The notes beneath the pieces were generated by a model, which saw only the letters and a list, made by a program, of their open reading frames with translations, was not told the DNA's origin and made no database searches. Shown here piece after piece: positions 28,990 through 38,943 of a stretch of 64,000 nt of DNA. The position numbers were made by a program, and so were the translations under genes. The DNA is from Torymus aiolomorphi (lineage: Eukaryota > Arthropoda > Insecta > Hymenoptera > Torymidae): contig CM070875.1 in assembly GCA_036365515.1 (NCBI GenBank), positions 4,747,001 to 4,811,000 of the forward strand. The letters are read 5' to 3'. Position 1 is the stretch's first letter. Every line of letters starts with the position of its first letter.

Positions 28990-29375
28990 TTAAGGGGATG
29001 CCATACTCGTACCATTACCGACCGAGCAATTCACACAGTTTCAAGCTGATTAAAAATAAAATACGTCGAATCACAAAAAAACAAGAGAACACTCTTCTGT
29101 ATTTTTTAACGTTCTATCATCCAGTCAAAGTTTGGAGTTGAAATATCAAGCCGTTTTTTCAAAAACTTTGAACGAAATTAAATTTCGCTTTGTTCAAAGT
29201 TTTTGCAAAAATGACTTGATATTTCGACTCCAAACTTTGACTGGATGATAGAACGTTAAAAAATACAGAAGAGTGTTCTCTTGATTTTTTGTGATTCGAC
29301 GTATTTTATTTTTAATCAGCTTGAAACTGTGTGAATTGCTCGGTCGGTAATGGTACGAGTATGGCATCCCCTTAA
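28990..29375. mobile_element. TTAA-flanked near-perfect palindrome (MITE)
   Basis: Begins TTAAGGGGATGCCATACTCG and ends with its reverse complement followed by TTAA. The arms are roughly 150-170 bases with very few mismatches around a short AT-rich centre (about 29155-29215). The end motif GGGGATG is shared with the element at 8307-8670, suggesting one piggyBac-like transposase mobilised both. An RNA copy would form a long hairpin. Confidence 0.85.
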
Positions 29376-29499
29376 GGGGTCTCGGCCTTAACGGGTTAAT
29401 TATATCAATGAAAATGAGGCTTTTCCGCCGCTTGGTGGCGCTACGGAGACATAGCGGTACATTGCGCTAGTTTTAAATTACTTTAAATTGCAATTACTA

Positions 29500-29835
29500 C
29501 ATTTCCAATTATAGGCAACGAAAAAATGTAAATTTTATAATAAATAATTTTAATAATTTTAATTTTAAATATTTATTATTGATTTTTTCACATTGATCAG
29601 CATCAGACATAAACAATGTTTCACTTCAACACTTTCAAAAAGGCAAATACGTTACTGTGACGTAATATACCCTCTATGTAGGTTACGTATCTTGAAACAA
29701 AATATTGTATTTGTTTGAAATTGATCAATGTGAAAAAATCAATAAAAAATATTTAAAATTATTTGTTATGAAATTTACATTTTTCCATTCTCAATAATTG
29801 AAAATATAGTAATTGTAATTTAATAGTACATTTCG
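29500..29835. repeat. Inverted repeat, about 110-base arms
   Basis: Left arm 29500-29605 (CCAATTATAGGCAACG..., ending TTTTTTCACATTGATCA) is mirrored at 29723-29835 (TTGATCAATGTGAAAAAATC ... CAATAATTGAAAATATAG). The centre contains TACGTTACTGTGACGTAA. Probably a degraded MITE. Confidence 0.55.
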
Positions 29836-29847
29836 ACACGGGTGGGG

Positions 29848-29927
29848 AAGTCGATTATTTAGCTGGTGTGACTTTTTGCACGAGCGAAGCGAGTGCGAAA
29901 AAGTCACACCACCTAAATAATCGACTT
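29848..29927. repeat. 80-base near-perfect hairpin with GAGCGAAGCGAG loop
   Basis: AAGTCGATTATTTAG...CTAAATAATCGACTT closes over GTGTGACTTTTTGCAC-GAGCGAAGCGAG-TGCGAAAAAGTCACAC. Stems of the same flavour (CTCGCTTCGCTCGAG) occur at 32940 and, more loosely, at 63880-63940. Confidence 0.8.
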
Positions 29928-29959
29928 ACGCACTAGTTTCGAACGGTATTTTATACCGC

Positions 29960-31500
29960 GAGCGCCGAAAAATCATATCAAAGTTGTGATTTTGAGGTTA
30001 GAGTGGTATAAAGTAATTTAAAATTACCGCATTGCGTATAAACCAATAGAAATGTTCATTGTAAACTTGCCTTTATTCTGCAAATCCCCGACAGCAACGT
30101 GTAAATCACTGCGGTATGTATAAACATATAATACCTCAAGTGAACTTAACAGTACCATACGTCTTCACGAAAAGAATTTTTATTTTTTTCTATTGTAAAT
30201 TAACATATTATTACATATTATTGCAGATGAAAATAGAGTTACTACTATAACACTATTCGTTAATCTTTTAGAATATAGTTTAACTAAATATGAACAAAAT
30301 TTGTTGAAGCTTTATTTAGTATATAAAATTAAATTTTTATAAAATTTATTCATTAAAAAAAAACAATTTTAAATATAATTATTTTGCAATAATTTATAAG
30401 TATTATTTCTTATTTATTCCTGAAATTAATTTAAAATACATTTTCTGAATTATTTTACAGTTTAATGTCCAAATTAATTCTGGAACCAAGAGTTTATGTA
30501 ATTGTTTTAAACTTTTGTCAGCCATAGGTTCTTACGTATTTTGTTTTACAAAATTATAAGGTGGAGTATTGACAATAAAAAATTATAAAGACAGAAGTTA
30601 TTTTACTGCTGACATTTGAAATGTTCAAGTATTTTATCTATTTTTTACGTATATTTCATAAGAACATAGGTATTAGTTTTTAAGTTTTTAATGATTACTA
30701 TTCATTTATTTGTTAATTAGTGATTCATTTATTCTAGAGAAAATTTTCCATGTCATTATTGTAGACGTAAGTAAATAATAGTAGCCTTCATTACTTCTCC
30801 AAGTATTAATGTAAATAACAAAAAGTACTCAATATCTAAAATATACCTACGAAAGTTGGTCTCGTATTCAAATCTCACTTGCTGCATCCTGTTTTGATGT
30901 AATGTGAGATTCGCTCACGCGATCGGGGGAATCACATTATGACGAAGGCGAGCATGCACAAAAGTATACCCTTTTTTACAGCGACACTATAGTATATTTG
31001 TGATGAAAATTACATAAATGTTAAATATAATCCCATTATATACGTGTGTGTATGTGTGTGTGAATTACATATTTAATTTATTGTATCATTGCTGTTAATT
31101 TAAATCATTGAATTCTGCATAAAAGAATAAATAATGACTGTCATACAAATTTGAACAATAAAGTATATCCTACTTACTTTCCATATTTCTTCTTATTTAA
31201 GTACATAGATTTTACTTCTAACACGATTAGAATAACCCTTTAAATAAGAATATATCATCTTTAGAAAAAAATTAATTTACATAATAGTATAACAAATAGT
31301 ATAATCAATACTACAATTTTTATTATATAAATAGTACGCCATTAGGCCATTACATATCAAACTATGGTAAATTTAATATATAATTACCTTACTGTGAAAA
31401 CATTTGTGACAAAGACGCGAACTGATAATTGGAGACGAAACTTTACATAGTGAATCCCAGGGCGGCGTACGTGAACCCTCGAGTTGTGTCGCTTCCATTT
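29960..31500. other. Gene-free AT-rich DNA
   Basis: No coding sequence supported. It holds a dispersed repeat copy at 30218-30351, a GTGTGTATGTGTGTGTG run at 31045 and a small palindromic patch around 30900-30945 (ATGTGAGATTCGCTCACGCG). Confidence 0.5.
30218..30351. repeat. Dispersed repeat, copy 1 (copy 2 at 59420-59552)
   Basis: About 130 bases (CTATAACACTATTCGTTAA, then TTTTAGAATA, then AGCTTTATTTAGTATATAAA, ending AAAATTTATTC) recur at 59420-59552 with scattered differences. In copy 2 the similarity stops exactly where the Copia LTR begins. Confidence 0.8.
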
Positions 31501-31566
31501 GCATGCTTTGACCGAGGCACGTTCCTCGGGTATAAAAGCGAGAAGCGCTGCGGCTAAACATTCATA
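31497..31566 (+). promoter_or_regulatory. TATA-box promoter of the small Asn/Gly-rich protein gene
   Basis: GGGTATAAAAGCG at 31528-31540 lies about 30 bases before TTCATACAGTTT at 31560-31571, a fair insect initiator (TCA+1). An octamer-like ATTTGCAT sits at 31497. A short leader exon then runs to about 31618-31620 (AGCCAAA|GTATGATAAG, candidate donor). Short, GC-richer than its surroundings and correctly spaced. Confidence 0.65.
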
Positions 31567-32045
31567 CAGTTTTCAACTTGTGACTTATAATCTTCACGAC
31601 TTCGACAAGGAGAGCCAAAGTATGATAAGTACTACTATTCGTATTCACTTTATACTTTAGAGTCAGATTAAATTAGAATCAAGTTTTATTAAAAAAAGTA
31701 ATTTTTATAAAATAGTTATAATAATGAAGTTTTTTTATAGTGTGATGTTATAATTTAAATATTGCAATGAATGATTTCGTTTTTGACTAAACAATTTTAA
31801 ACCAGTATATTTCTTATAATTTACTTGTTAAATATTTTTTAGCATACGTATCAATATCTATTTTACAAATACATTCTTACATGTATGAATTAGAGTAATA
31901 AATTTAAATATTAAAACAAAATCATTAAGTGAATGCAATTTCAATTATTTTTATTATTTAGTTATCACTTTTACAAATTCTAATTTTTTAAACATGTAAT
32001 AAATTTATAGATACAAAAATTAATTTCTTTTACTAAGACAAACCT

Positions 32046-32190
32046 TTAACCTTCTGACAGCCGGCATTTCCTACTGAAAAAGTGTAACTTTCTCGAAATT
32101 TTCCATATAAATGTTTCTTAAGTAATAGTATATGTGGGCCGATCATGGAATGACGCCATATGGCGTCATGCCGGTTGTCAGAAGGTTATA
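32046..32190. mobile_element. Short MITE-like palindrome in the leader intron
   Basis: TTAACCTTCTGACAGCCGGC at the left is mirrored by GCCGGTTGTCAGAAGGTTA at the right. The interior includes GACGCCATATGGCGTC, a perfect short palindrome at 32153. About 145 bases, non-coding. Confidence 0.7.
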
Positions 32191-32238
32191 TCAATTAACT
32201 TTTGTATTATAATGCTACTTTAGTAACATTCCCTCTTG

Positions 32239-33133
32239 TTAAGGTGGTTCATGCTGACTAGTAGACCTAAAGCTATGAACATTTTTTACAAAAATTCATT
32301 TACACATTCCAATCTGAAAACTGATATGATAGGAAAAAGGGTTCTTAACATAACGGAAAAAATTTTTGTTAGAAAATTTCCAATGTTGCAAAAGTAGATT
32401 TTGTCCACTAAAAAGAAATTCAATAAGTATTTATAATCTTTTTTGTTTTTCATTCAATTTTAATTTGCAAGGTCTCATTTGCTTCCTTGTTCAATTTCAA
32501 GGGGAGGTACCGATATCAAAATTGGAAAATTTTTAAAACCTGCAAAGTTATATGCAATTGTTTATAAAATTCAGTGACAAATCTACAAACAATTGCATAT
32601 AACTTTGCAGGTTTTGAAAATTTTCCAATTTTTCTATCGGTACCTCCCTCTGAAATTAAACAAGCAAAAAAAAGATGAGACCTTGCAAACTAAAATTGAA
32701 TGAAAAACAAAAAAGATTATAAATACTTATTGAATTTCTTTTTAGTGGACAAAATCTACTTTTGCAACATTGGAAATTTTCTAACAAAAATTTTTTTCGA
32801 TACTCGTGCGCAAAGCTCGATTTTACACACGCTCGGCAAAAAACGTGTGTGCTCAAAATCTAGCTTTCCACACATTGTATCAAAAAATACTGTACGCTAC
32901 ATGTTCGGGAAAGAGATTCTCGTCTCGTGTGCCTTTCCACACTCGCTTCGCTCGAGTGTAAACGTCACACGAGACGAAAATCTATTTTCCCGCACTGGTG
33001 GCGTAATGTACTATTCCGTTAAGTTAAGAACTCTTTTTGCTGTCATATCAGTTTTCAGATTGGAATGTGTAAATTAATCTTCGTAAAAAATGTTCATCGC
33101 TTTAGTTGTACTAACCCGCATGAGCCACCTTAA
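32239..33133. mobile_element. TTAA-flanked 0.9-kb palindromic element in the leader intron
   Basis: Starts TTAAGGTGGTTCATGC and ends GCATGAGCCACCTTAA. The inner arms are extensive: 32370-32560 (GCAAAAGTAGATTTTGTCC ... GCAAAGTTATATGCAATTG) is mirrored at 32585-32775. The right arm is separated from its terminus by about 200 foreign bases (32803-33005) carrying GTCTCGTGTG / CACACGAGAC stems. Open frames crossing it are by-products. Confidence 0.8.
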
Positions 33134-33628
33134 AGGAGTCTTACACCTTTGATATAAAAAGACATAATTTCTGACCCATGTTATACAGAGATACAGCATT
33201 TTTAATATTTTAAATTTGTTTTAACTTTTCTTTGGAACTGCTTCATAGATTTTTGTCCGAAAAAACTTAAATTCTATGTATGTTGTACAGTTATGGTCCA
33301 GGATGTAGCAATTATAAAAATTATTTTAGTAAGTAGTTTTGCCAAAAATCACAAAAAAACCAAAATCATATTTAAATTCAACAGTTTAATATAATTTTTC
33401 AAATTTAAAAATTATCTACTTAAATAATTTCTATATTTACAACTAGTTGGACCATAACTGTACAAAGCACCAAGTATTTAAGCTTTGTTCCATGAAAATC
33501 CATCGAGTAGTTCCAAAGAAAAGTTACAAGATAGTCAAAATATTGAAAATACTGTGTCTCTGCATAAAATGGATTTAGAAACTTCTATCTTGACCTATTA
33601 TGTCCGGACTTAATGTGCAGACTCCTTA
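33134..33628. mobile_element. Palindromic element, family of 27.5-27.96 kb
   Basis: Directly abuts the preceding element. Ends AAGGAGTCTTACACC and GTGCAGACTCCTT are inverted; the inner arms GTTATGGTCCAG and GGACCATAACTGT mirror each other about an AT-rich centre. Non-coding. Confidence 0.7.
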
Positions 33629-34016
33629 TTGATAGGCGATTATGACCAAATTATAGCTGGTCACTATGTCGTGGTGGCCCTGTACACCTCACAGTGGACT
33701 TCCAGACTCACATAGTTATCACACCGTTAGCCACATCTGCGTATATTGGCCCCAGATTCGGTTCATGAGAGATCAAAAGTTTGGCTCTTCTAAACTCGAG
33801 GTCTCCGCTGCGTGGCTCGCGAACAATTTGCGCGTTTTATCGGAATTTATTAATTCGGCCGACCGAAGGACGCGATTGCACGCGCGTTACGATTTCGCTC
33901 GTCATACACACTTGCGAATTCTTTACTTTAGAATCAGAAAAATATTAATTTGTAATTTCTTATTATATTGTTTTTATAAGTAAGTCTTTATGTAATTATT
34001 TTGTTTCTATTTGCAG

Positions 34017-34184
34017 ATGCCAAATCACCAGCAAGCGAACCGCACAAATCAGTGCAACCCCAATAACACCAGAACTGGACCGGGGCATACAGCTGGATAT
34101 CAAGGAGCCGGCACCTACGGGGATTTACGAAATCATTCAAATCAAGGAAATCCCAATAATGAAAGATATCAAGGAAAGAAATAG
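34017..34184 (+). CDS. 55-residue Asn/Gly/Gln-rich small protein, terminal coding exon
   Basis: The ATG follows immediately on a TTTGCAG acceptor (34011-34016) and the frame runs to TAG at 34182-34184. The protein begins MPNHQQANRTNQCNPNNT, has TGPGHTAGYQG in the middle and ends in a basic GKK, with one Cys, no signal peptide and no hydrophobic stretch. The whole frame lies in one exon, so the upstream exon (about 31561-31620) is leader only and the intron is about 2.4 kb. It is transcribed from the TATA-box promoter at 31531 and followed by AATAAA at 34228, a complete compact gene. Asn/Pro/Gly-rich short proteins of this kind occur in insect genomes without an assigned function; I do not claim one. 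The clean gene layout is better evidence than the protein itself. Confidence 0.68.
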   Translation: MPNHQQANRTNQCNPNNTRTGPGHTAGYQGAGTYGDLRNHSNQGNPNNERYQGKK

Positions 34185-34227
34185 TATTTACGTCTTTTAT
34201 TTGATGTATAAATGAGATTAAAATTAT

Positions 34228-34233
34228 AATAAA
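34228..34233 (+). terminator. Polyadenylation signal AATAAA of the small gene
   Basis: Canonical hexamer 44 bases after the stop codon at 34182-34184. Confidence 0.6.
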
Positions 34234-34482
34234 ATCTCATAAAATTATTCCACATGTCCTCTACAATTATTGTATTCCCTTCAAAGACTTACGTAAAAAT
34301 ACTTCAGAAATATTTAAAATATATGTACATATTCTTTGAATAATTAAAATTTAAAATTAAAAAATTCAAGTTCAAAATGCGAGAAACCAATACACTGCGT
34401 ACGCTACATAGGCATAGAAAAACAATTTGCACGTACCGTAGCAAGGGCGACGCATTCGTACTCGAGCAAACATAAGTATAGA

Positions 34483-34484
<2 letters not shown>

Positions 34485-34561
<77 letters not shown>

Positions 34562-34579
34562 TCCCTCTCTCCCTCTCTC

Positions 34580-34631
<52 letters not shown>
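34485..34631. repeat. (CT)n microsatellite
   Basis: About 147 bases of CT with a few CCCT/CTGT/CACT interruptions near the middle. Confidence 0.95.
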
Positions 34632-34635
<4 letters not shown>

Positions 34636-34741
34636 AGATAGCCGCGCGGATTTCCTCCTTAAACAGGCATGAAACCCCCTAGCATTAAACAATACATTAG
34701 GCTAGGGAGAGAGACAGTGATGAGAAATAATTTTGCGTTAC

Positions 34742-34808
34742 AACTCATACTCCAATATGAATAGGCGAAAACCAAGCGATTTTGCTGTTAAAGTACAACT
34801 AATAAAAT
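34742..34808. repeat. Dispersed repeat, copy 1 (copy 2 at 40204-40269)
   Basis: AACTCATACTCCA, AATGAATAG(G/C)CGAAA and AAGTACA(A/T)CTAATAAAA are shared with 40204-40269 in the same orientation at about 85% by eye. Non-coding. Confidence 0.7.
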
Positions 34809-35233
34809 CCTATTAGTAATAATAATAGTTACTCTGATGTAGAACATTGTATTCTACGTATAAATTAAAACTAAAAGTAAATTTATAATTAAAAATATTT
34901 AAAAATTATAAAGCCATAAACCCAAGTAGGCACTTGAGAAATGAATATGCACATGCATTTGAAAATATTTATCCCTAGGTATGTTTAATGGTCATCGGGA
35001 AATCCAACATAACAGGAAAGTGTCTTCTTTTTAGTATGAAAATATACTCATAATCAGAATATAATGTAGTAGCTAATATCGACTATTAAAATTGTATAAT
35101 TCAATGAATTATTTACAGTTAAATCAGAAAATTCTCAACCTTGTAATGATACAATTTATGAGATGAAAGTCATGAGGTAAAATTTGTTGATTTATGAATT
35201 ACGATATTTAGCTAAAATTACTGCTACGATTAA

Positions 35234-35530
35234 TTAATTCTCACCGCAATTGTCAGCTGAATCAACACTTGCGTGTACGCGCTCATTATGACTATCTGAT
35301 AGAGCAGTCACCACTTTATCGATTTCATTCATATCTACATTGTGGGCAGACAGTGCTGCTGATGAACTGATTTTATCATAAAAATGATTCCTTATGAAAT
35401 TTCGTTGTATAAAAATCAATAAAATTAATATTTCTCATTATACATGTTCGAGAATAGAATTATTATCATCGTTATCGTAATTTAAACCACTGTTTCTCAT
35501 ATCTGAAACAAATTGTAAAAAAGTAATATT
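35234..35530 (-). other. Possible exon remnant(s), minus strand
   Basis: Minus-strand sequence 35419-35234 is open for 61 codons with balanced composition (DKISSSAALSAHNVDMNEID) and has a GTGAGAAT donor-like end. Farther upstream, a TTTGTTTCAG acceptor precedes a short frame starting MRNSGLNYDND. I could not join the two in phase, so this may be a broken gene or chance. Confidence 0.25.
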
Positions 35531-35564
35531 CTTATCCGTAGATCTCATATTGAGCGTTAATTTT

Positions 35565-35900
35565 AATTTATTGATAATAATTATTTTTGTTTGTCCAAAG
35601 TTTCAGATAATTTTAAAATAAGATATCAATATTTTTATTTAAAAAATGGTTCTTGCAATGTTTGGCGAAAATTATGCTGATATCCATGCGAAGTTGCAGA
35701 TAAGTTAATAGTAAGTTATCAATAAGTTTATTAAAAAAAATTCTTTGTGATGTTTGGTGGAAGTTAGGCAGATCTTTGTCCCAAGTTTCAGATAAGTTGA
35801 TAATAAGGTGTTAATAACTTTATACAAAATGTTCCTTGAAATGATTGGCAGAAGTTACGCGTAAGTTCATCCGAAGTTTCAGGTAAGTTTAAATAAAGTT
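35565..35900. repeat. Degenerate 91-92-base tandem repeat, about 3.5 copies
   Basis: The core TGTTTGG/TGATTGG recurs at 35659, 35751 and 35842, each followed by AAGTT, a CAGATAAGTT-like block and an AT-rich spacer. A partial copy precedes at about 35585. No coding signal. Confidence 0.7.
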
Positions 35901-36092
35901 TAGTAGAACGTTTCATATATTTATTTACTTTTCTCGTAAGTTTAACATAAATTCAACATAAGTAATTAAAAAGCAAGTTTTTAGTAAGTTTAAAATAATT
36001 TTAACTAAAATTTAAAAAAACATCTGCTACAAATAAAAAATTATTTATCTAAAGATTGGAAAACGTTTTAAGAAAGTTTAGTCGTTATATCC

Positions 36093-36592
36093 TATTATAC
36101 CCTCCTAAATACGAAACCAATATGTCGGAATTGCTCCTAGACGTAAGAATTTCGAGATATCTGGGGTACAAGATTTTTAAGATATCTTAAACAAACTTGG
36201 ACAATTATTTTTCTGAATTTTGTCAATAAAATAATGTTGTACATCTTGTTCTCTTTAAAACCTGTTTTTATGTTGCCTTCTCCGATTTTTTGCCTCCGAA
36301 ATATCAATGTGTCAATTTTAAAACAAAATTAATAAATTTTTATTTCGAGAACTCCGGCAGTTTTTAAAATTTACAGATTGGTATCTTGGAGAATAAAAAT
36401 CGGATAAGAGTGATTCAAAATAGGCTTTAGAGAGGACTAGAATTCCTACACTATCATGTTGACAAAATTGATGAAAAAAATTGCATAACTTCGTTCTCTA
36501 AGATATCTAAAAAATGTTGCAGCCCATATATCTCGAAATCCTGATGTCTATAGGAGCAATTCTGACCTCAGACTCGTGTTTAGGAGTCTATA
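36093..36592. mobile_element. Palindromic MITE with TATA..CTCCTAAA ends
   Basis: The left end CCTCCTAAATACGA, then GGAATTGCTCCTAGACG and TTTCGAGATAT, is mirrored by ATATCTCGAAATC, TATAGGAGCAATTC and TCGTGTTTAGGAGTC. About 0.5 kb, non-coding. The mariner copy begins at the next TA (36594). Confidence 0.75.
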
Positions 36593-36593
36593 A

Positions 36594-37364
36594 TACGAGG
36601 GGTGCTCAAAAAGTAAGTTTCCCTGCTCCGGGAAAAAAGCAAAACACAATTTTTAGGTTAAAGTAACATATGTATTTATTGTTTGACTTATAAACTATTT
36701 TTCTACATAGTCCCCTTGGACTTGAATACATTTTTTATATCTGTTCTCAAGCTTTGACAAACCTTGTTTATAAAAATCCGTGCCCTGTTTTTAAAGAATA
36801 ATTTAACGATGTCTTTCACTTCATCATTTGAAATGAAGTGATGGCCACCCAAACTTTCCTTTAATTTAGGAAAAAGAAAAAAGTCACTTGGTGCGAGATT
36901 TGGAGAGTAGGGTGGGTGATCAAAAATTTCCCATTTGAATTTTTCCAGTAAGGTTTGTGTTTTTTTTGCTGAATGAGGCCGTGGATTGTCGTGAAAAAGC
37001 AACACTTTTCTCGATAATTTTCCAGGACGCTTTCGTTTAACGGCACTTTTAAGTTTATTTAGCACTTCACAGTAACGATCTGCACTATAAATATGCACTA
37101 ATTCAGTGTGAATTTCGTTGCCATTAAGCCCTTTTGCAGTTAAAAAGCGAATAACTGCACGCAACTCACAGGTGGACACGTTTTTCACAGGTAGCTCCAT
37201 GGTTTCCGAGCCGGTACTGATGAAAAAAATTTTTTCGGCAGCTAAGACCGGTTCCGCTCTTATCGGTATATCCTAAACTAAAACTATGTTCGGTCCCAGC
37301 TCGCTAGATGGCGCTGGGGCAAAACGGCAGACTAGGGAAACTTACTTTTTGAACACCCCTCGTA
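36594..37364 (-). mobile_element. Internally deleted mariner element
   Basis: Flanked by TA (36594-36595 and 37363-37364), with inverted ends CGAGGGGTGCTCAAAAAGTA and TACTTTTTGAACACCCCTCG. At about 0.77 kb it is well short of the roughly 1.3 kb of a complete mariner. It encodes a shortened transposase on the minus strand. Confidence 0.92.
36703..37200 (-). pseudogene. mariner transposase with a central deletion
   Basis: 165 codons against about 345 in complete mariner transposases. The N-terminal helix-turn-helix start (CELRAVIRFLTAKGLNGNEI) is kept, but the frame passes within about 55 residues to the catalytic core near the second Asp (KVLLFHDNPRPHS). It continues through the signature YSPNLAPSDFFLFPKLKE, which carries the last Asp. 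The first catalytic Asp and part of the DNA-binding domain are lost, so it cannot catalyse transposition, though it might still bind ends if expressed. The frame itself has no stop. Confidence 0.9.
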
Positions 37365-38199
37365 CATATCGTTGATATGGTAGTCTAGTCTCACAGACCT
37401 AACACTTTTTTTTTTATTTTGGGAGTCTCTGTAATAAATTACATAATAATAACATTATTAGAATTCGATAGAACGTTAATAGAACGTTGCTTTTTTTTAA
37501 TGGGAAATCTCTAAAACCATCTGACAAAATTTTAGAAACGTTTTCATTTGTTAGCATGTCTGAAAACTCTATAACGCCGTCATCACATGACTTCTTTTCT
37601 AGTTTTCCATTTTCCTCATTTGTTGATTCTAAAGTAATTTTTTATTTTTCGTTTCTATTTATTATCTTTAAATTTTCTCCATCTCTGACTAAGTATATAT
37701 TTGTGCAACAGAGTGCTTGGTATGGCGGTACTTTCGTCTTAAAGTTAGCCGTGCTATTTCTGCAAATTGAAAAAAATGTTTTTCGTGGATAAAACTCTCG
37801 AATCTCTAAGTTATATTTTAATCGAATCATTAAAGTTTCAAGACAGTAATATCCAGAAAATATTGTAAGAAAACCAAGATAAATAAAACACAAACGAAGA
37901 AACGAAGTGTAGCGCGACTTTTCAATAGTAAGGTAACTCGAGGTAATTTTGCTACCTTAAACGGAATATTTTCTACCTCCTTCTGTAAATGCGTTGGAAA
38001 AAAATTATAAAAAAAGACTTCAAAATATAGTAAATACCAACAAAAATTAGGAACGCCCCAGATGTGATATTGGATACTGAGAAAGCAAAAGTGAGAAAAG
38101 GGCATTTTTGTCGAATTAGGTGACCTGTTACTTATTTCGGCCAATGTTGAAAAAATATGATGAAGAAACTCATAAACAGTAAAAATTAATATTTTTAAG
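37365..38199. other. Gene-free stretch
   Basis: AT-rich with hydrophobic open frames on both strands but no recognisable domain, splice structure or repeat ends. Nothing supported. Confidence 0.5.
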
Positions 38200-38201
38200 T
38201 A

Positions 38202-38718
38202 TATGAGGCGTTTCACGTCAGCTCTCCAGGCGCGGCGCGCGAGCGCGAAATCATGCTGTTTTCAGCTTGTGTTTGAAGGGCTAAGATGTATCTAAAAAAA
38301 ATAATCCCCAAGTGATTTCGATGTATTTTTTCCTCAGCTTTCCGATGGTGCTATTAGTTTCTCAAAATTTTTCAATTATAACCTCAAAAAAACATAAAAC
38401 TTGTTATATCTCAAAAACTATATTTTTAATATTTTTTTTGACCTGCTAGATCGAAAGAGGAGGAAATTTTACATGATATAGTAGCCTTTTTCTACATAGG
38501 GGTTTTTTGATTTTTTCGAGATATTATTCAAGAAATACTTAGAATTGAAACATTTTGAGAAACTAATAGCACCATCGGAAAGCTGAGGAAAAAATACATC
38601 GAAATCACTTGGGGATTATTTTTTTTAGATACATCTTAGCCCTTCAAACACAAGCTGAAAACAGCATGATTTCGCGCTCGCGCGCCGCGCCTGGAGAGCT
38701 GACGTGAAACGCCTCATA
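38202..38718. mobile_element. TA-flanked palindromic MITE with GAGGCGTTTCACGTCAGCTC arms
   Basis: TA target duplications at 38200-38201 and 38719-38720. The arms 38202-38368 and 38555-38718 are close to identical when reversed (TATGAGGCGTTTCACGTC, then AGCATGATTTCGCGCTCG in the right arm). The centre is AT-rich with no open frame. The perfection of the arms suggests recent activity. Confidence 0.88.
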
Positions 38719-38943
38719 TAGGAATACGTTATTTGGCTATTAAATTATACAAATAATACTAACAAGGAAAGTACCCGAACTGTCAAATTCAAAAAAATTC
38801 CAAACCCATATTAAAAAGTAGACCTCCATGTGAGATTCACGAAACCATTTTTTTTATCGGCTGAGAAGCGCTTTATAAGGGTTAAAATCACCCCTAAAGT
38901 TTACCCCCAAGAAACGTTTTTTTGATATATCTCGGCTTCTACC

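Noticed and set aside
33666..33983. 105-codon frame in a GC-richer patch just before the small gene's coding exon
   Set aside because: No domain recognised and it reads into intron sequence; it may be a repeat fragment or an alternative leader, but I cannot support a gene.
37487..38216. Hydrophobic frames on both strands suggesting a chemoreceptor relic
   Set aside because: No conserved receptor C-terminal motif and no exon structure; AT-rich DNA commonly yields Phe/Leu/Ile frames.
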